64,000 bases of DNA from Jejudonia soesokkakensis (GTDB lineage: Bacteria > Bacteroidota > Bacteroidia > Flavobacteriales > Flavobacteriaceae): contig NZ_JBHTBN010000001.1 in the NCBI RefSeq assembly GCF_042664795.1, forward strand, positions 124,001 through 188,000. The letters are read 5' to 3'. A program made the translations under genes and the position numbers. This document shows, in pieces, positions 24,737-34,747 of the stretch. The notes below the pieces were generated by a model. The model searched no databases, had not been told where the DNA came from, and saw only the letters and a list, made by a program, of their open reading frames with translations. Each line of letters starts with the position of its first letter. The stretch's first letter is position 1.

Positions 24737-25624
24737 TTAATTTAATATTTGTTCACAGCTAAAGATTTCGTTTACTCGAACTCCTTTATCTGTATGCTTT
24801 ACTGTAATTATTTGATTGTGAGCATCATGTTCCAAAAACAAATAATAGTTTTGGTCTGCTGCTGCATTTAAAAATTTTGTTTTTTCTGGTAATGTTAGTA
24901 AAGGCCTGGTATCATATCCCATCACAAAAGGAATAGGTAAGTGACCGGCAGTTGGCAGTAAATCTGCCATAAAGACGATGGTCTTATTATTATGTTTCAG
25001 CATGGGAATCATCTGTTTGTCTGTATGACCGTCTGCAAAGAAGATGCCGAAGTCCAGTTCGTTTGCTTCAGAAAAATCCTTTTTATTATTTTCGGAAGAA
25101 AGAGACAAGGAAGGGCGATTTACAAATTTAAGTTGACCAGCTTCCTCCATAGGGAGTATATTTTCAGAAAGAAAAGATGCTTTTTCTCGGCGGTTAGGAT
25201 TTGTCGCCCATTCCCAATGGTCTTTATTGCTCCAGAAAGTCGCATTTTTAAAAGCCGGTTGGTAATGAGTTTTATCCTTATTCCATTCAACGCTTCCGCC
25301 ACAATGATCAAAATGTAAATGAGTCATAAATACATCAGTTATATCATCTCTGTGAAAGCCATATTTTTTTAAGGAGGTATCTAACGAATGATCTCCCCAA
25401 GGATAATAATAACCAAAGAACTTGTCACTTTGTTTATTCCCCATCCCCGTATCTATAAGAGTTAGTCGGTCCCCATTTTCAATTAAAAGGCACCGGGCTG
25501 CGATATCAATCATGTTATTTGAATCGGCAGGATTTGTTCGAGTCCAGAGGCTTTTAGGTACGACGCCAAACATAGCGCCTCCGTCGAGCTTAAAATTTCC
25601 TGCCTCAATAGGGTAAAGTTTCAT
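24737..25624 (-). CDS. MBL-fold metallo-hydrolase
   Basis: The product is about 295 residues. The zinc-binding motif HLHFDHCGG and the strand LTLIDTGMGNKQSDK are clear, with ADGHTDKQMIPM and FLEHDAHNQI as later ligand regions. The layout is close to lactonase/AttM-type hydrolases but does not prove that activity. ATG 25624 (MKLYPIEAGNFK) is preferred over 25642. No signal peptide is seen, so it is probably cytoplasmic. It heads the MBL-S8-M1 unit. Confidence 0.88.
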   Translation of the reverse strand: MKLYPIEAGNFKLDGGAMFGVVPKSLWTRTNPADSNNMIDIAARCLLIENGDRLTLIDTGMGNKQSDKFFGYYYPWGDHSLDTSLKKYGFHRDDITDVFMTHLHFDHCGGSVEWNKDKTHYQPAFKNATFWSNKDHWEWATNPNRREKASFLSENILPMEEAGQLKFVNRPSLSLSSENNKKDFSEANELDFGIFFADGHTDKQMIPMLKHNNKTIVFMADLLPTAGHLPIPFVMGYDTRPLLTLPEKTKFLNAAADQNYYLFLEHDAHNQIITVKHTDKGVRVNEIFSCEQILN

Positions 25625-25767
25625 ACGTGCTGCAAAATACAAAAAGAGGCAATAATGACGATTAATCTTAAGTCTTTATTAAGAAATTTTAAATTATCAA
25701 GCAGTTAGAACAAGGTATGCTATGTAAACTTTTTTTGAAAATTAATGTTCACTGAGTAGTTTATATA

Positions 25768-25775
25768 TATTTTTG
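25768..25775 (+). promoter_or_regulatory. Putative -7 box (TATTTTTG) for the CPA/RCK antiporter gene
   Basis: TATTTTTG matches TAnnTTTG and lies 21 bases before ATG 25797. It overlaps the in-frame TTG at 25773, which argues that TTG is not the start. Confidence 0.5.
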
Positions 25776-25796
25776 AGCTTTTCTAAATTACATCTT

Positions 25797-27704
25797 ATGT
25801 TAGAGCTTGCAGGAATTATAATTTTAGGAATTTTAGCGCAATGGGTTGCTTGGAAATTTAAAATCCCTGCAATTTTACCCCTTATTTTAATTGGCCTTTT
25901 TGTGGGACCAATCTCTACTCTTATATCAAATGATGGAACGCAATGGATACAACCTATTTGGAATATAGATTCTGGATTTTTCCCAGGAAAAAGTCTTTTT
26001 TATTTTGTTTCACTTGCAATAGGAATCATTCTTTTTGAAGGCGGGCTTACTTTAAAGATGGAAGAAGTAAAAAAAACAGGTGGAGTAATTGGAAAACTAA
26101 TTAGCCTGGGTTCTATTATTACTTTTTTTGGAGCTGGGATAGCCGCGCATTATATTTTTGGATTGGACTGGAGCATTTCATTCTTATTTGCGGGCTTAAT
26201 TATTGTAACGGGTCCTACAGTAATTACTCCTATTTTAAGAAATATTCCATTAAAAAAGGATGTATCCTCTGTATTAAAATGGGAGGGTATTTTAATCGAC
26301 CCGATCGGGGCTTTAGTTGCTGTACTTGTTTTTGGATTTATTAGTATAGACATAGCTCCAGAAGATGCTGCAGGTCATGTTGGCGGAAGCTATACAAAAC
26401 ATGCCTTATTAGAATTTGCACGAATCATTGTAATTGGATTTGCTTTTGGTTTGGCAGGAGGTTTTGCGATGTACCAGGCTGTAAAAAGAAAAGTAATCCC
26501 CCACTATTTATTAAATGTAGCTTCTTTAGCTATGGTGCTTCTGATCTTTGTAGTTAGTGATTTATTTGCTCACGAATCCGGACTCTTATCTGTAGTGGTA
26601 ATGGGAATGTTTCTTGGTAATAGTGACTTACCAAACCTAAAAGAATTATTGTACTTTAAAGAATCACTAAGCGTACTACTAATTTCAATTTTGTTTATTT
26701 TACTTGCTGCAAATATTAGTCTTGACGACCTCCTGCTTGTTTATAACTGGAAAACAGCAATCCTCTTTGCTATTATTATTTTTTTAGTAAGACCTATTGG
26801 TGTTTTTTTAAGTACGATTGGCTCAACGCTGAAAACCAACGAAAAACTTTTTATAAGTTGGGTAGGACCCCGTGGAATCGTTGCGGCAGGTATCGCGTCT
26901 CTTTTTGGGACAGAACTCGTAGAAAAGGGAGTTCCTGGGGCAGAATATATTACTCCTCTTGTATTCGGACTAGTATTAACGACAGTTTTATTAAATGCAA
27001 CTACTGCTCGTTTTTTCGCCTCGTTGGTAGGTGTATTTCTAAACAAATCTGAAGGAATTATGATTGTAGGGGCTTCAAGAGTTTCAAGATTAATAGCAAC
27101 TTATCTTCAAAAAAATAACCGACATGTTGTATTAGTGGACTCTAACCGAAGTAATATTTTAAAATCAAAAGAACTTGGTATTGATGCTATTAATGCAAAT
27201 ATTTATAACGATGATCTTACTGATAATATTGAATTAAGTGATGTAGGATATCTACTGGCTATGACAGGCAATGACGAGATCAATAGACAGGCCATGAGTC
27301 GCTTCGGAAAGCAATTTGGTGAAAATGGAACCTTTAGGTTAATAACTTCAAAGGAACTTTTAAAGAAAGAGGATGTAAACACAGATGAGATATTTAACAC
27401 TACACACGATTTCATAAAATTTACCGAAGTTGCTCGCGATTACCCTTCAATACAAGAAATTGAAGTAGAAGATTATAACATGTTTTTAAAAGTTCTCGAA
27501 ATCATTAGAGAAAACAAAGAGGCGATTCCTTTATTTATTAAAGATCCAGAAGGTAATGTAGATTTGATAGATACCCTTAAAGAAATAAATATTGAAAACG
27601 GGACTGTTATCGCTTATTTAGGAAAACCAATGGACTTTGAAGATGTAGTAACAGCAACCAACGAAAAGGGTAAATTACCAACGGCTGAAAACCCTAATGT
27701 TTAA
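25797..27704 (+). CDS. Cation:proton antiporter with C-terminal TrkA-N/RCK domain
   Basis: The product is about 635 residues. The N-terminal ~400 residues contain roughly twelve membrane helices of the monovalent cation:proton antiporter type, with the conserved Asp motif GILIDPIGALVAV and the region SWVGPRGIVAAGIASLF. The C-terminus is a Rossmann-type RCK domain beginning GIMIVGASRVSRLIATYL, which probably senses nucleotides or redox cofactors. It likely exchanges Na+ or K+ for H+. A second antiporter of another subfamily follows 68 bases later. Confidence 0.9.
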   Translation: MLELAGIIILGILAQWVAWKFKIPAILPLILIGLFVGPISTLISNDGTQWIQPIWNIDSGFFPGKSLFYFVSLAIGIILFEGGLTLKMEEVKKTGGVIGKLISLGSIITFFGAGIAAHYIFGLDWSISFLFAGLIIVTGPTVITPILRNIPLKKDVSSVLKWEGILIDPIGALVAVLVFGFISIDIAPEDAAGHVGGSYTKHALLEFARIIVIGFAFGLAGGFAMYQAVKRKVIPHYLLNVASLAMVLLIFVVSDLFAHESGLLSVVVMGMFLGNSDLPNLKELLYFKESLSVLLISILFILLAANISLDDLLLVYNWKTAILFAIIIFLVRPIGVFLSTIGSTLKTNEKLFISWVGPRGIVAAGIASLFGTELVEKGVPGAEYITPLVFGLVLTTVLLNATTARFFASLVGVFLNKSEGIMIVGASRVSRLIATYLQKNNRHVVLVDSNRSNILKSKELGIDAINANIYNDDLTDNIELSDVGYLLAMTGNDEINRQAMSRFGKQFGENGTFRLITSKELLKKEDVNTDEIFNTTHDFIKFTEVARDYPSIQEIEVEDYNMFLKVLEIIRENKEAIPLFIKDPEGNVDLIDTLKEINIENGTVIAYLGKPMDFEDVVTATNEKGKLPTAENPNV

Positions 27705-27772
27705 ATATAAGTAAAAGGGAATCCCTAATAGTACCAACCATAAGGTCACTTTGATCTCATTTCTATCATTAT

Positions 27773-29026
27773 ATGGAAGAAATAATAAATATGCAGCCTT
27801 ATTTTGTCTCTATTGCATACCTAGGGTTTGCACTATCCATTGTTGCATTTCTACCTTTATACACAAATAAATTAAAGATCACCTACATCGTCCCATTATT
27901 ATTTTTTGGGATTTTATTTTATTTAATAGATGTACCCTTGCCATGGCCCAATCCTTTGTTTGACTTAAACTACGGGAAAATTATAACAGAGGGTATCGTA
28001 ATTGTTAGTTTAATGACTGCAGGTCTAAAAATTGGCACGCATTATAGTTGGAAAGAATGGAAACGTCCTTTTTCTTTAATTCTTATCACAATGCCATTAT
28101 TTATGGCGGTAATCTTCATAATAGGACATTATATATTAAATTTAAACGGACCCGTTTCTCTTTTGTTGGCTGCTATACTTGCCCCAACAGATCCTGTACT
28201 GGCTTCAGAAATTCAACTAGAGGAAGAGCAGCATGAAAACTCGAAAGAAACAGGAATGCAATTTACACTAACTGCAGAGGCAGGAATAAATGATGGTTTG
28301 GCATTTCCGTTTGTGTTTTTGGCAATTATTTGGTCAAAATCTACAACATTCAATGAGATAGATTGGGTACACTTTTTTAGCTTTTATGTAGTATATAAAA
28401 TAGTAGGAGGCCTTATTTTAGGAGCTTGTATTGGCTATATATATAGTAAACTTATTGCTTTCCATAAAAAAGAAAAAAAGAAATACATACTTAACGGTTT
28501 TATAGCCATAGCACTTACTTTTTTTGCATATGGGCTAGCAGAGGTTCTTAGCACTTATGGTTTTATATGTGTCTTTGTTACAGGTGTTTTTATTCAACAT
28601 CATCGTCCTAAAGATAAGAACAAGTCGGTTGAAGATTTTATGGTTCCATTTGTCGAGGAAGTTGAAAAACTATTAGTTGTCATATGGATCATCTTTTTTG
28701 GGGGTGCTTTATGTTCTGGAATTTTGAGCTATACAGACTTGAATGGGATTTTAGCTAGTCTTGCTCTTGTATTAATTTTGAGACCAATATTTGGGTACAT
28801 TGCCATGTTACCAATGAAATATTCCAAAGCAAAAAAGTGGGCAATTGGTTTTTTTGGCGTTAAAGGAATAGGAAGTGTATTTTATCTTAGCTTCGGGTTA
28901 TTACACGGTAATTTTTCTGGCTTTGAAGAACTTTACGGCATTGTGAGCTATGTTATCTTGTTTAGTATTATAATTCATGGCTTGACGAGCGTAAGAGTTC
29001 TGAATTATTTTGACAAGAAGCATTAA
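27773..29026 (+). CDS. Cation:proton antiporter (NhaP/CPA1-like, no regulatory domain)
   Basis: The protein has 417 residues with about twelve membrane helices. The transport core shows ILAPTDPVLASEI with the conserved Asp, and TAEAGINDGLAFPFVFLAI with the ND pair typical of CPA1 antiporters. The segment GFFGVKGIGSVFYLSF matches the end of the core. It lacks the RCK tail of its neighbour. The tandem pair suggests complementary pH or Na+ ranges in a salty habitat, which is inference. Confidence 0.9.
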   Translation: MEEIINMQPYFVSIAYLGFALSIVAFLPLYTNKLKITYIVPLLFFGILFYLIDVPLPWPNPLFDLNYGKIITEGIVIVSLMTAGLKIGTHYSWKEWKRPFSLILITMPLFMAVIFIIGHYILNLNGPVSLLLAAILAPTDPVLASEIQLEEEQHENSKETGMQFTLTAEAGINDGLAFPFVFLAIIWSKSTTFNEIDWVHFFSFYVVYKIVGGLILGACIGYIYSKLIAFHKKEKKKYILNGFIAIALTFFAYGLAEVLSTYGFICVFVTGVFIQHHRPKDKNKSVEDFMVPFVEEVEKLLVVIWIIFFGGALCSGILSYTDLNGILASLALVLILRPIFGYIAMLPMKYSKAKKWAIGFFGVKGIGSVFYLSFGLLHGNFSGFEELYGIVSYVILFSIIIHGLTSVRVLNYFDKKH

Positions 29027-29122
29027 CACAATAATGTTGAAAAGCACGCACCAGAGAAACCCTATAGAGCTATTATGAAATTTTTTGAAACCCCAGCCGT
29101 TATATTATTTAAACACAGCCAA

Positions 29123-29344
29123 ATGATAAAAGCTATCTATGTTTTACTTTTTTCTTTTCTAATTCTTTCCTGCGGAAATGATGACGAAGAAACGTGTATT
29201 ATGTGTACATCTGACCAGACAACAGATTTTGAGGTCTGTCAAAGAAGCGATGGAGATGCTTCGGTTAACGGAGAAAACACTAATACAGATTACGACGTAT
29301 ATCTCGCAGACTTAATGCAAGCTGGAGCTATGTGTGGAGGCTAG
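29123..29344 (+). CDS. Small Cys-rich lipoprotein
   Basis: The product has 73 residues from ATG 29123 (MIKAIYVLLFSFLILSC). This start gives a lipobox Cys at residue 17. An upstream ATG at 29075 adds a non-signal-like extension. The mature protein is acidic and contains ETCIMC, FEVCQRSDGDASVNGENT and a final GAMCGG, i.e. four more cysteines that could form two disulfides. The pattern recurs in flavobacterial lipoproteins but I know no function. The 3' end overlaps the convergent lepA by 4 bases. Confidence 0.75.
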   Translation: MIKAIYVLLFSFLILSCGNDDEETCIMCTSDQTTDFEVCQRSDGDASVNGENTNTDYDVYLADLMQAGAMCGG

Positions 29345-31137
29345 TCATTCAGTTTAAGCACTGCCATAAATGCTTCTTGTGGAATTTCTACGTTTCCAAC
29401 CTGGCGCATTCGTTTTTTACCTTTTTTCTGTTTTTCAAGGAGTTTACGCTTTCTTGAAATATCTCCACCATAACATTTTGCGGTAACATCTTTCCGAAGT
29501 GCTTTTACCGTTTCACGGGCAATAATTTTTGCGCCAATTGCTGCTTGAATAGGAATATCAAACTGTTGTCTTGGAATTAATTGCCGAAGCTTCTCGCACA
29601 TTTTTTTTCCAATATCATAGGCATTATCCTGATGCAATAGTGCCGAAAGAGCATCGACAACATTTCCATTTAATAATACATCCACTTTTACCAATTTGGA
29701 CTCTCGCATACCAATAGGTGCATAATCAAAAGAGGCATACCCTTTGGAAACTGTTTTTAGTCGGTCGTAAAAATCAAATACGATTTCTGCTAACGGCATA
29801 TCAAAACTTAGTTCAACTCTTTCTGTAGTGAGGTACGTCTGATTGGTAATGACTCCACGTTTTTCTATACACAGTGACATTACAGATCCCACAAAATCTG
29901 ATTTTGTGATAATAGTAGCCTTAATAAACGGTTCTTCCATTCTATTAAGCCTTGAGGGATCTGGCAAATCACTTGGGTTATTTACCAAGATTAATTCATC
30001 GGGCTCTCTGTTAGTATAGGCATGGTAAGATACGTTAGGTACAGTTGTGATCACTGTCATATCGAACTCACGCTCTAAGCGCTCCTGAATAATTTCTAAA
30101 TGTAGCATGCCCAGAAATCCACAGCGAAAACCAAAACCAAGCGCTGCTGAGCTTTCAGGAACAAAAACCAGCGAAGCATCATTCAATTGAAGCTTTTCCA
30201 TCGAGGCTCTTAATTCTTCATAATCCTCGGTATCTACTGGATAGATACCCGCAAAAACCATAGGCTTTACGTCCTCAAAACCTTCAATCATATTGGTAGT
30301 TGGCGATTTAGCATCTGTAATAGTGTCTCCAACTTTAACCTCTTTTGCTTCTTTTATCCCTGTAATTAAATAGCCAACATCTCCCGCTTTAATCACTTTT
30401 TTAGGAGTTTGCTTTAAATTTAAAGTTCCTACTTCATCTGCAAAATACGTTTTACCAGTAGCCATAAACTTGATGTGCTGCCCTTTTGAAATCTCTCCAT
30501 TTAAAACTCTAAAGTAGGTTTCTACGCCTCTAAAAGGGTTGTAGACTGAATCAAAAATTAATGCCTGTAACGACTCATCGGGATTACCTTTGGGAGCAGG
30601 AACCCGCTCAATAATAGCAGTTAGGATCTCAATAATACCAAGACCGGTTTTGGCACTAGCAGGGATTACCTCTTCTGCGGCACACCCTAAAAGATCTACA
30701 ATGTCATCTGTCACTTCTTCAGGGTTTGCCGAGGGTAGATCTACTTTATTTAATACAGGTATAATTTCAAGATCATTCTCTAGGGCGAGATATAGATTTG
30801 AAATGGTTTGCGCCTGTATGCTTTGCGCAGCGTCTACTACAAGCAATGCACCTTCACAGGCTGCAATGGATCGCGAAACTTCATAAGAGAAATCTACGTG
30901 ACCAGGAGTGTCAATTAAGTTTAAAATATATTCTTCACCCTCATGGGTGTATTTCATTTGTATTGCATGACTTTTAATGGTAATACCTCGTTCCCGCTCA
31001 AGATCCATACTATCTAGTAATTGAGCTTGTTGCTCACGAGCAGTAACAGAGCCAGTAGCATCCAACAGTCTATCTGCCAACGTACTTTTACCGTGGTCAA
31101 TATGTGCGATTATGCAAAAGTTTCTAATATTCTTCAT
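29341..31137 (-). CDS. lepA: Elongation factor 4 (LepA)
   Basis: Translational GTPase that acts on stalled or mistranslocated ribosomes and in ribosome assembly. It has 598 residues. G motifs are AHIDHGKSTLADRLL (P loop), DTPGHVDFSYEV and NKVDLPSANP. The LepA-specific C-terminus carries KRKLLEKQKKGKKRMRQVG. ATG 31137 is preferred. The alternative 31158 falls inside the promoter -7 box at 31156-31163. Confidence 0.97.
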   Translation of the reverse strand: MKNIRNFCIIAHIDHGKSTLADRLLDATGSVTAREQQAQLLDSMDLERERGITIKSHAIQMKYTHEGEEYILNLIDTPGHVDFSYEVSRSIAACEGALLVVDAAQSIQAQTISNLYLALENDLEIIPVLNKVDLPSANPEEVTDDIVDLLGCAAEEVIPASAKTGLGIIEILTAIIERVPAPKGNPDESLQALIFDSVYNPFRGVETYFRVLNGEISKGQHIKFMATGKTYFADEVGTLNLKQTPKKVIKAGDVGYLITGIKEAKEVKVGDTITDAKSPTTNMIEGFEDVKPMVFAGIYPVDTEDYEELRASMEKLQLNDASLVFVPESSAALGFGFRCGFLGMLHLEIIQERLEREFDMTVITTVPNVSYHAYTNREPDELILVNNPSDLPDPSRLNRMEEPFIKATIITKSDFVGSVMSLCIEKRGVITNQTYLTTERVELSFDMPLAEIVFDFYDRLKTVSKGYASFDYAPIGMRESKLVKVDVLLNGNVVDALSALLHQDNAYDIGKKMCEKLRQLIPRQQFDIPIQAAIGAKIIARETVKALRKDVTAKCYGGDISRKRKLLEKQKKGKKRMRQVGNVEIPQEAFMAVLKLND

Positions 31138-31155
31138 AGCTTCATTTTCCAGTGG

Positions 31156-31163
31156 CAAAGATA
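31156..31163 (-). promoter_or_regulatory. Putative -7 box (TATCTTTG) for lepA
   Basis: Minus-strand TATCTTTG matches TAnnTTTG, 18 bases upstream of ATG 31137. The position supports the shorter lepA start. Confidence 0.5.
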
Positions 31164-31308
31164 GTGTAAAATCAATGCATTCAAACGAATAATGCAGTTC
31201 ATCGAAAAAATAAAAAGTTGTGTGTGGTTTACATAATTATTTGACACCTTTGTAGGGCCTCCCCGAATTGCTTTTGCAAAAGACTAACAAAAATTAATAC
31301 GCTCTTTA

Positions 31309-33723
31309 ATGAAGTGTTTCCCCTTATTTTTTATAGCTTTTTCACTTTCGGCTATATCTTTAATTGGTCAAAACAAAACGATTACTGGCAGTGTATTAGA
31401 TCAAAATAATGTGCCGTTGGCCTTTGCAACGGTTCTTTTGTATGATTCAGATTATGAAGATGTTTTAAAAGGTGCAGTTACAGAAGAAGATGGAACCTTT
31501 AGTATTTCAGACCTTGAAGAAAAAACATATCGGATTACCTTCAGCTTTATGGGTTTTTCTACGGAAGAAAAAACAGTTCAATTAACATCAGATACTGATT
31601 TGGGCACTATTACTCTTTCTGAAGACCCACAGTCTCTTGAAACGACAGTAATTAATGCCAAGTTGCCAACCATTCAGAAAACAGCAGGGAAATTAATATT
31701 TAATGTAGAAAATACTTCTTTGTCTACAGGTAGTACCTTTGATTTATTAAAAAGAACTCCAGGTGTTCTGATTATTGGTGAAGAAATTAAAATTAAATTT
31801 TCCACTCCTACTATTTTTATTAACGGGCGACGTGTGTATTTATCCTCAGCAGAAGTAGTTACTTTATTGCAGAACACAGATGCTTCGGCCATAAAAAGTG
31901 TAGAAGTAATTACTAATCCTGGTGCTTCATACGATGCAGAATCTGGTTCTGTTTTAAATATCGTTATGTCAAAAGCGATTTCAGTAGGATATAAAGGCTC
32001 TGTTTCGGGACGATATGAACAAGCTGTTTTTCCAAAATACAGTGCTACAACCTCACACTCATATAAAAATAAATGGCTCAACTTTTTTGGAAGCTATAGT
32101 TTTAGTCCTAGAAAAGAATTTAAAGAAGATGAAAATTTTACCCGGTTTTTTAATGAAGATGAACTAACAACTAAGTCTATCTGGGAAAGTGATTTTACCA
32201 GAACGACCCGCTCTAATGCACATCAAGCAAACATTTCTGCGGATATTACATTAGATAAAAAAAACAGTCTGAATTTTACCTCCAGCCTCCTTTTTTCACC
32301 CGATAAAACATTTCACAACACTGTTGAAGCAGAAATTTTTAGCAACCTTAGATCACTGGACTCTACCTTTTCAACCCGAAGTAATCTTGAGAATAACACT
32401 TCAAATGTATCATTTAGTTTAGGTCATACTTTACAAGTAGGTGAAGAAGGAGCTACTGTTACTACAACAGCTAATTACATTAGATACAGAAATGATCAGA
32501 TTCAAGAAGTCGCTACAAATTACTTTTTACCAGATGGTACTCTAACTAGGAATAATAGTTTTTTTACAGATGCTTTACAAAACACCAACATTTTTACGGG
32601 ACAGCTGGATTTAACGACTCCCTTTTTAAATGGTTCCTTGAAAACGGGTCTCAAATATTCTTCCATAGATACCGAAAGTGCTTTAGACTTTTTTGATACA
32701 GATACAGGAAACAGCATGTTCAATATGTCACTGTCAGATAATTTTATTTATAAAGAATCAATCTATGCAGGCTTTGCAGAATTTATGAAAGAGTTGGGTA
32801 AATTTTCTATCCATCTAGGAGTGCGCGGAGAATATACAGATGTTCTAGGTGATTCAAGATTTCTTGGACTTTTAAATACACAAGTGTATTTCGAGTTATT
32901 TCCTTCTGCTACTATAGACTTCGCAATTAATGACACTAATGCTATATCAGCAAGCTATTCCAGAAAAATTACTAGACCTAGATATCAAAGCTTAAACCCT
33001 TTCCTTTATTTTATCAATGAAAATAATTTTAATGCGGGAAATCCAAATTTGATGCCCGCTATTACCAATCGAATTCAGCTAAGTTTGACACATAAAGGAA
33101 ATTGGTTTTTTGATTTATATTATGAAGGTGTTGATGATGAACTTGCATCTCTCACATTTCAAGACAACGTAAACAGCACTCTTAGAAGTAATGAGTCAAA
33201 CCTTATAAGAGGGTATCAATATAGCTTTGATGCCACGTATGCTAATTATATAAAAAACTGGTGGTATTTAACCGTAACGACCTCTAATTATTACCTTAAT
33301 AACGAATTTTTTGCCTTAGAAAGTTCCCAAGAAACCTTTTCGTTTGACACTTATGGTTTTTTTGCTCAAATGTTTAGCAGGCTAACGGTATCAAAACAAC
33401 AGTCAATTTCTAGTGATGTGTCCTTGGTATACATCTCAGATTTTTTTACAGGATCATCACGATATCAAAATCAACTAAACGTTTCATTATCTTTTAGAAA
33501 ATCATTCTGGAATGATAGAGCCAGTGTAACGATAGGGGTAGATGATATTTTTGACACCAATAATGTGGAGGTTACTTCTATATATTTAAACCAAGACAAT
33601 CGCTATTTTGCCAGGGTAGAGTCTCGATTGTTTCGAGCAGGATTTACCTATAATTTTGGCAACTCTCGACTTCAAGAAAATATTCGCACCTTAGAGGTAG
33701 ACGAAAAAGACCGTTTAGAATAA
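31309..33723 (+). CDS. TonB-dependent-receptor-like outer-membrane protein with carboxypeptidase-regulatory-like domain
   Basis: The protein has 804 residues. A signal peptide (FPLFFIAFSLSAISLIGQ) is followed by a CarboxypepD_reg-like beta-sandwich (about 22-100, TITGSVLDQNNVPLAFATV). Next is a plug-like domain (about 120-225, TFDLLKRTPGVLIIG, IFINGRR, NPGASYDAESGSVLNIVM), then a large outer-membrane beta-barrel (about 240-780) matching the OMP_b-brl_3 type. No SusD-like partner or obvious TonB box is adjacent. The imported ligand or other role is unknown. Confidence 0.88.
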   Translation: MKCFPLFFIAFSLSAISLIGQNKTITGSVLDQNNVPLAFATVLLYDSDYEDVLKGAVTEEDGTFSISDLEEKTYRITFSFMGFSTEEKTVQLTSDTDLGTITLSEDPQSLETTVINAKLPTIQKTAGKLIFNVENTSLSTGSTFDLLKRTPGVLIIGEEIKIKFSTPTIFINGRRVYLSSAEVVTLLQNTDASAIKSVEVITNPGASYDAESGSVLNIVMSKAISVGYKGSVSGRYEQAVFPKYSATTSHSYKNKWLNFFGSYSFSPRKEFKEDENFTRFFNEDELTTKSIWESDFTRTTRSNAHQANISADITLDKKNSLNFTSSLLFSPDKTFHNTVEAEIFSNLRSLDSTFSTRSNLENNTSNVSFSLGHTLQVGEEGATVTTTANYIRYRNDQIQEVATNYFLPDGTLTRNNSFFTDALQNTNIFTGQLDLTTPFLNGSLKTGLKYSSIDTESALDFFDTDTGNSMFNMSLSDNFIYKESIYAGFAEFMKELGKFSIHLGVRGEYTDVLGDSRFLGLLNTQVYFELFPSATIDFAINDTNAISASYSRKITRPRYQSLNPFLYFINENNFNAGNPNLMPAITNRIQLSLTHKGNWFFDLYYEGVDDELASLTFQDNVNSTLRSNESNLIRGYQYSFDATYANYIKNWWYLTVTTSNYYLNNEFFALESSQETFSFDTYGFFAQMFSRLTVSKQQSISSDVSLVYISDFFTGSSRYQNQLNVSLSFRKSFWNDRASVTIGVDDIFDTNNVEVTSIYLNQDNRYFARVESRLFRAGFTYNFGNSRLQENIRTLEVDEKDRLE

Positions 33724-33754
33724 GCACATTTTATAAAATCCGTACTTTTGTACC

Positions 33755-34747
33755 ATGGCAAAGATTGGCGACATAGAAGTAGGCGAGTTTCCGTTACTAC
33801 TTGCACCCATGGAAGATGTAAGTGATCCTCCTTTTAGAGCACTTTGTAAAGAACAGGGTGCAGATGTGGTGTATACAGAATTCATTTCTTCTGAAGGCTT
33901 AATACGTGACGCTGCAAAAAGCGTGATGAAACTAGATATATATGAGAAGGAACGACCTGTAGGTATTCAAATATTTGGAGCAGTTCTAGATTCAATGCTA
34001 CAAAGCGTTGAAATTGTGGAAGCCAGTGGGCCAGACATCATTGATATTAATTTTGGGTGCCCCGTAAAAAAAGTGGTGTCCAAAGGAGCCGGTGCGGGAA
34101 TTTTGAAAGATATCGATTTAATGGTTTCGCTTACTGAAGCCATGGTGAAACATACAAAACTACCCATTACAGTTAAGACCCGGTTGGGGTGGGATCATGA
34201 TTCAATTAAAATTGTGGAAGTTGCCGAAAGACTCCAAGATGTTGGATGCAAAGCGATTTCTATTCACGGAAGAACCCGCGCACAGATGTATAAAGGAGAA
34301 GCAGATTGGAAACCCATTGCAGAGGTAAAGAACAATCAGCGCATGCATATTCCCGTGTTTGGCAATGGTGATGTTGATAGTCCCGAAAAAGCCATGTTAA
34401 TGCGAGATGAATACGGTCTTGATGGGGCAATGATAGGGCGAGCCAGTATTGGATACCCTTGGTTTTTTAAGGAAGTAAAGCACTTTTTTGAGACAGGAAA
34501 GCACGCTGCACCTCCTACGATGATTGAGCGTGTCGAAGCAGCCAGAAGGCATCTACAAATGGCAATAGACTGGAAAGGTGAAACGTTAGGAGTCTTCGAA
34601 ACCCGACGTCATTATACCAATTATTTTAAAGGGATCCCTCATTTTAAAGAATACCGAATGAAAATGGTAACTAGCGATGATTCTGCTTCCGTTTTTGAGG
34701 CTTTTGATGAGGTATTAGAAAAATTCGGAGATTTCCAATTTGCTTAA
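33755..34747 (+). CDS. dusB: tRNA-dihydrouridine synthase B
   Basis: FMN-dependent reductase making dihydrouridine in tRNA D loops. It has 330 residues. The N-terminus LLAPMEDVSDPPFRALC is typical, and the catalytic Cys lies in INFGCPVKKVVSKGAGAG. Also visible are TVKTRLGWDHD, AISIHGRTRAQMYKGEADW and PVFGNGDVDSPEKA. The start ATG 33755 gives the expected length. It converges with the LolC/E-like gene, and the stop codons overlap by 4 bases. Confidence 0.95.
   Translation: MAKIGDIEVGEFPLLLAPMEDVSDPPFRALCKEQGADVVYTEFISSEGLIRDAAKSVMKLDIYEKERPVGIQIFGAVLDSMLQSVEIVEASGPDIIDINFGCPVKKVVSKGAGAGILKDIDLMVSLTEAMVKHTKLPITVKTRLGWDHDSIKIVEVAERLQDVGCKAISIHGRTRAQMYKGEADWKPIAEVKNNQRMHIPVFGNGDVDSPEKAMLMRDEYGLDGAMIGRASIGYPWFFKEVKHFFETGKHAAPPTMIERVEAARRHLQMAIDWKGETLGVFETRRHYTNYFKGIPHFKEYRMKMVTSDDSASVFEAFDEVLEKFGDFQFA

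Noticed and set aside
31674..32081. 135-codon minus-strand frame inside the outer-membrane receptor gene
   Set aside because: Antisense shadow of the plug domain coding sequence, with no signal or motif.
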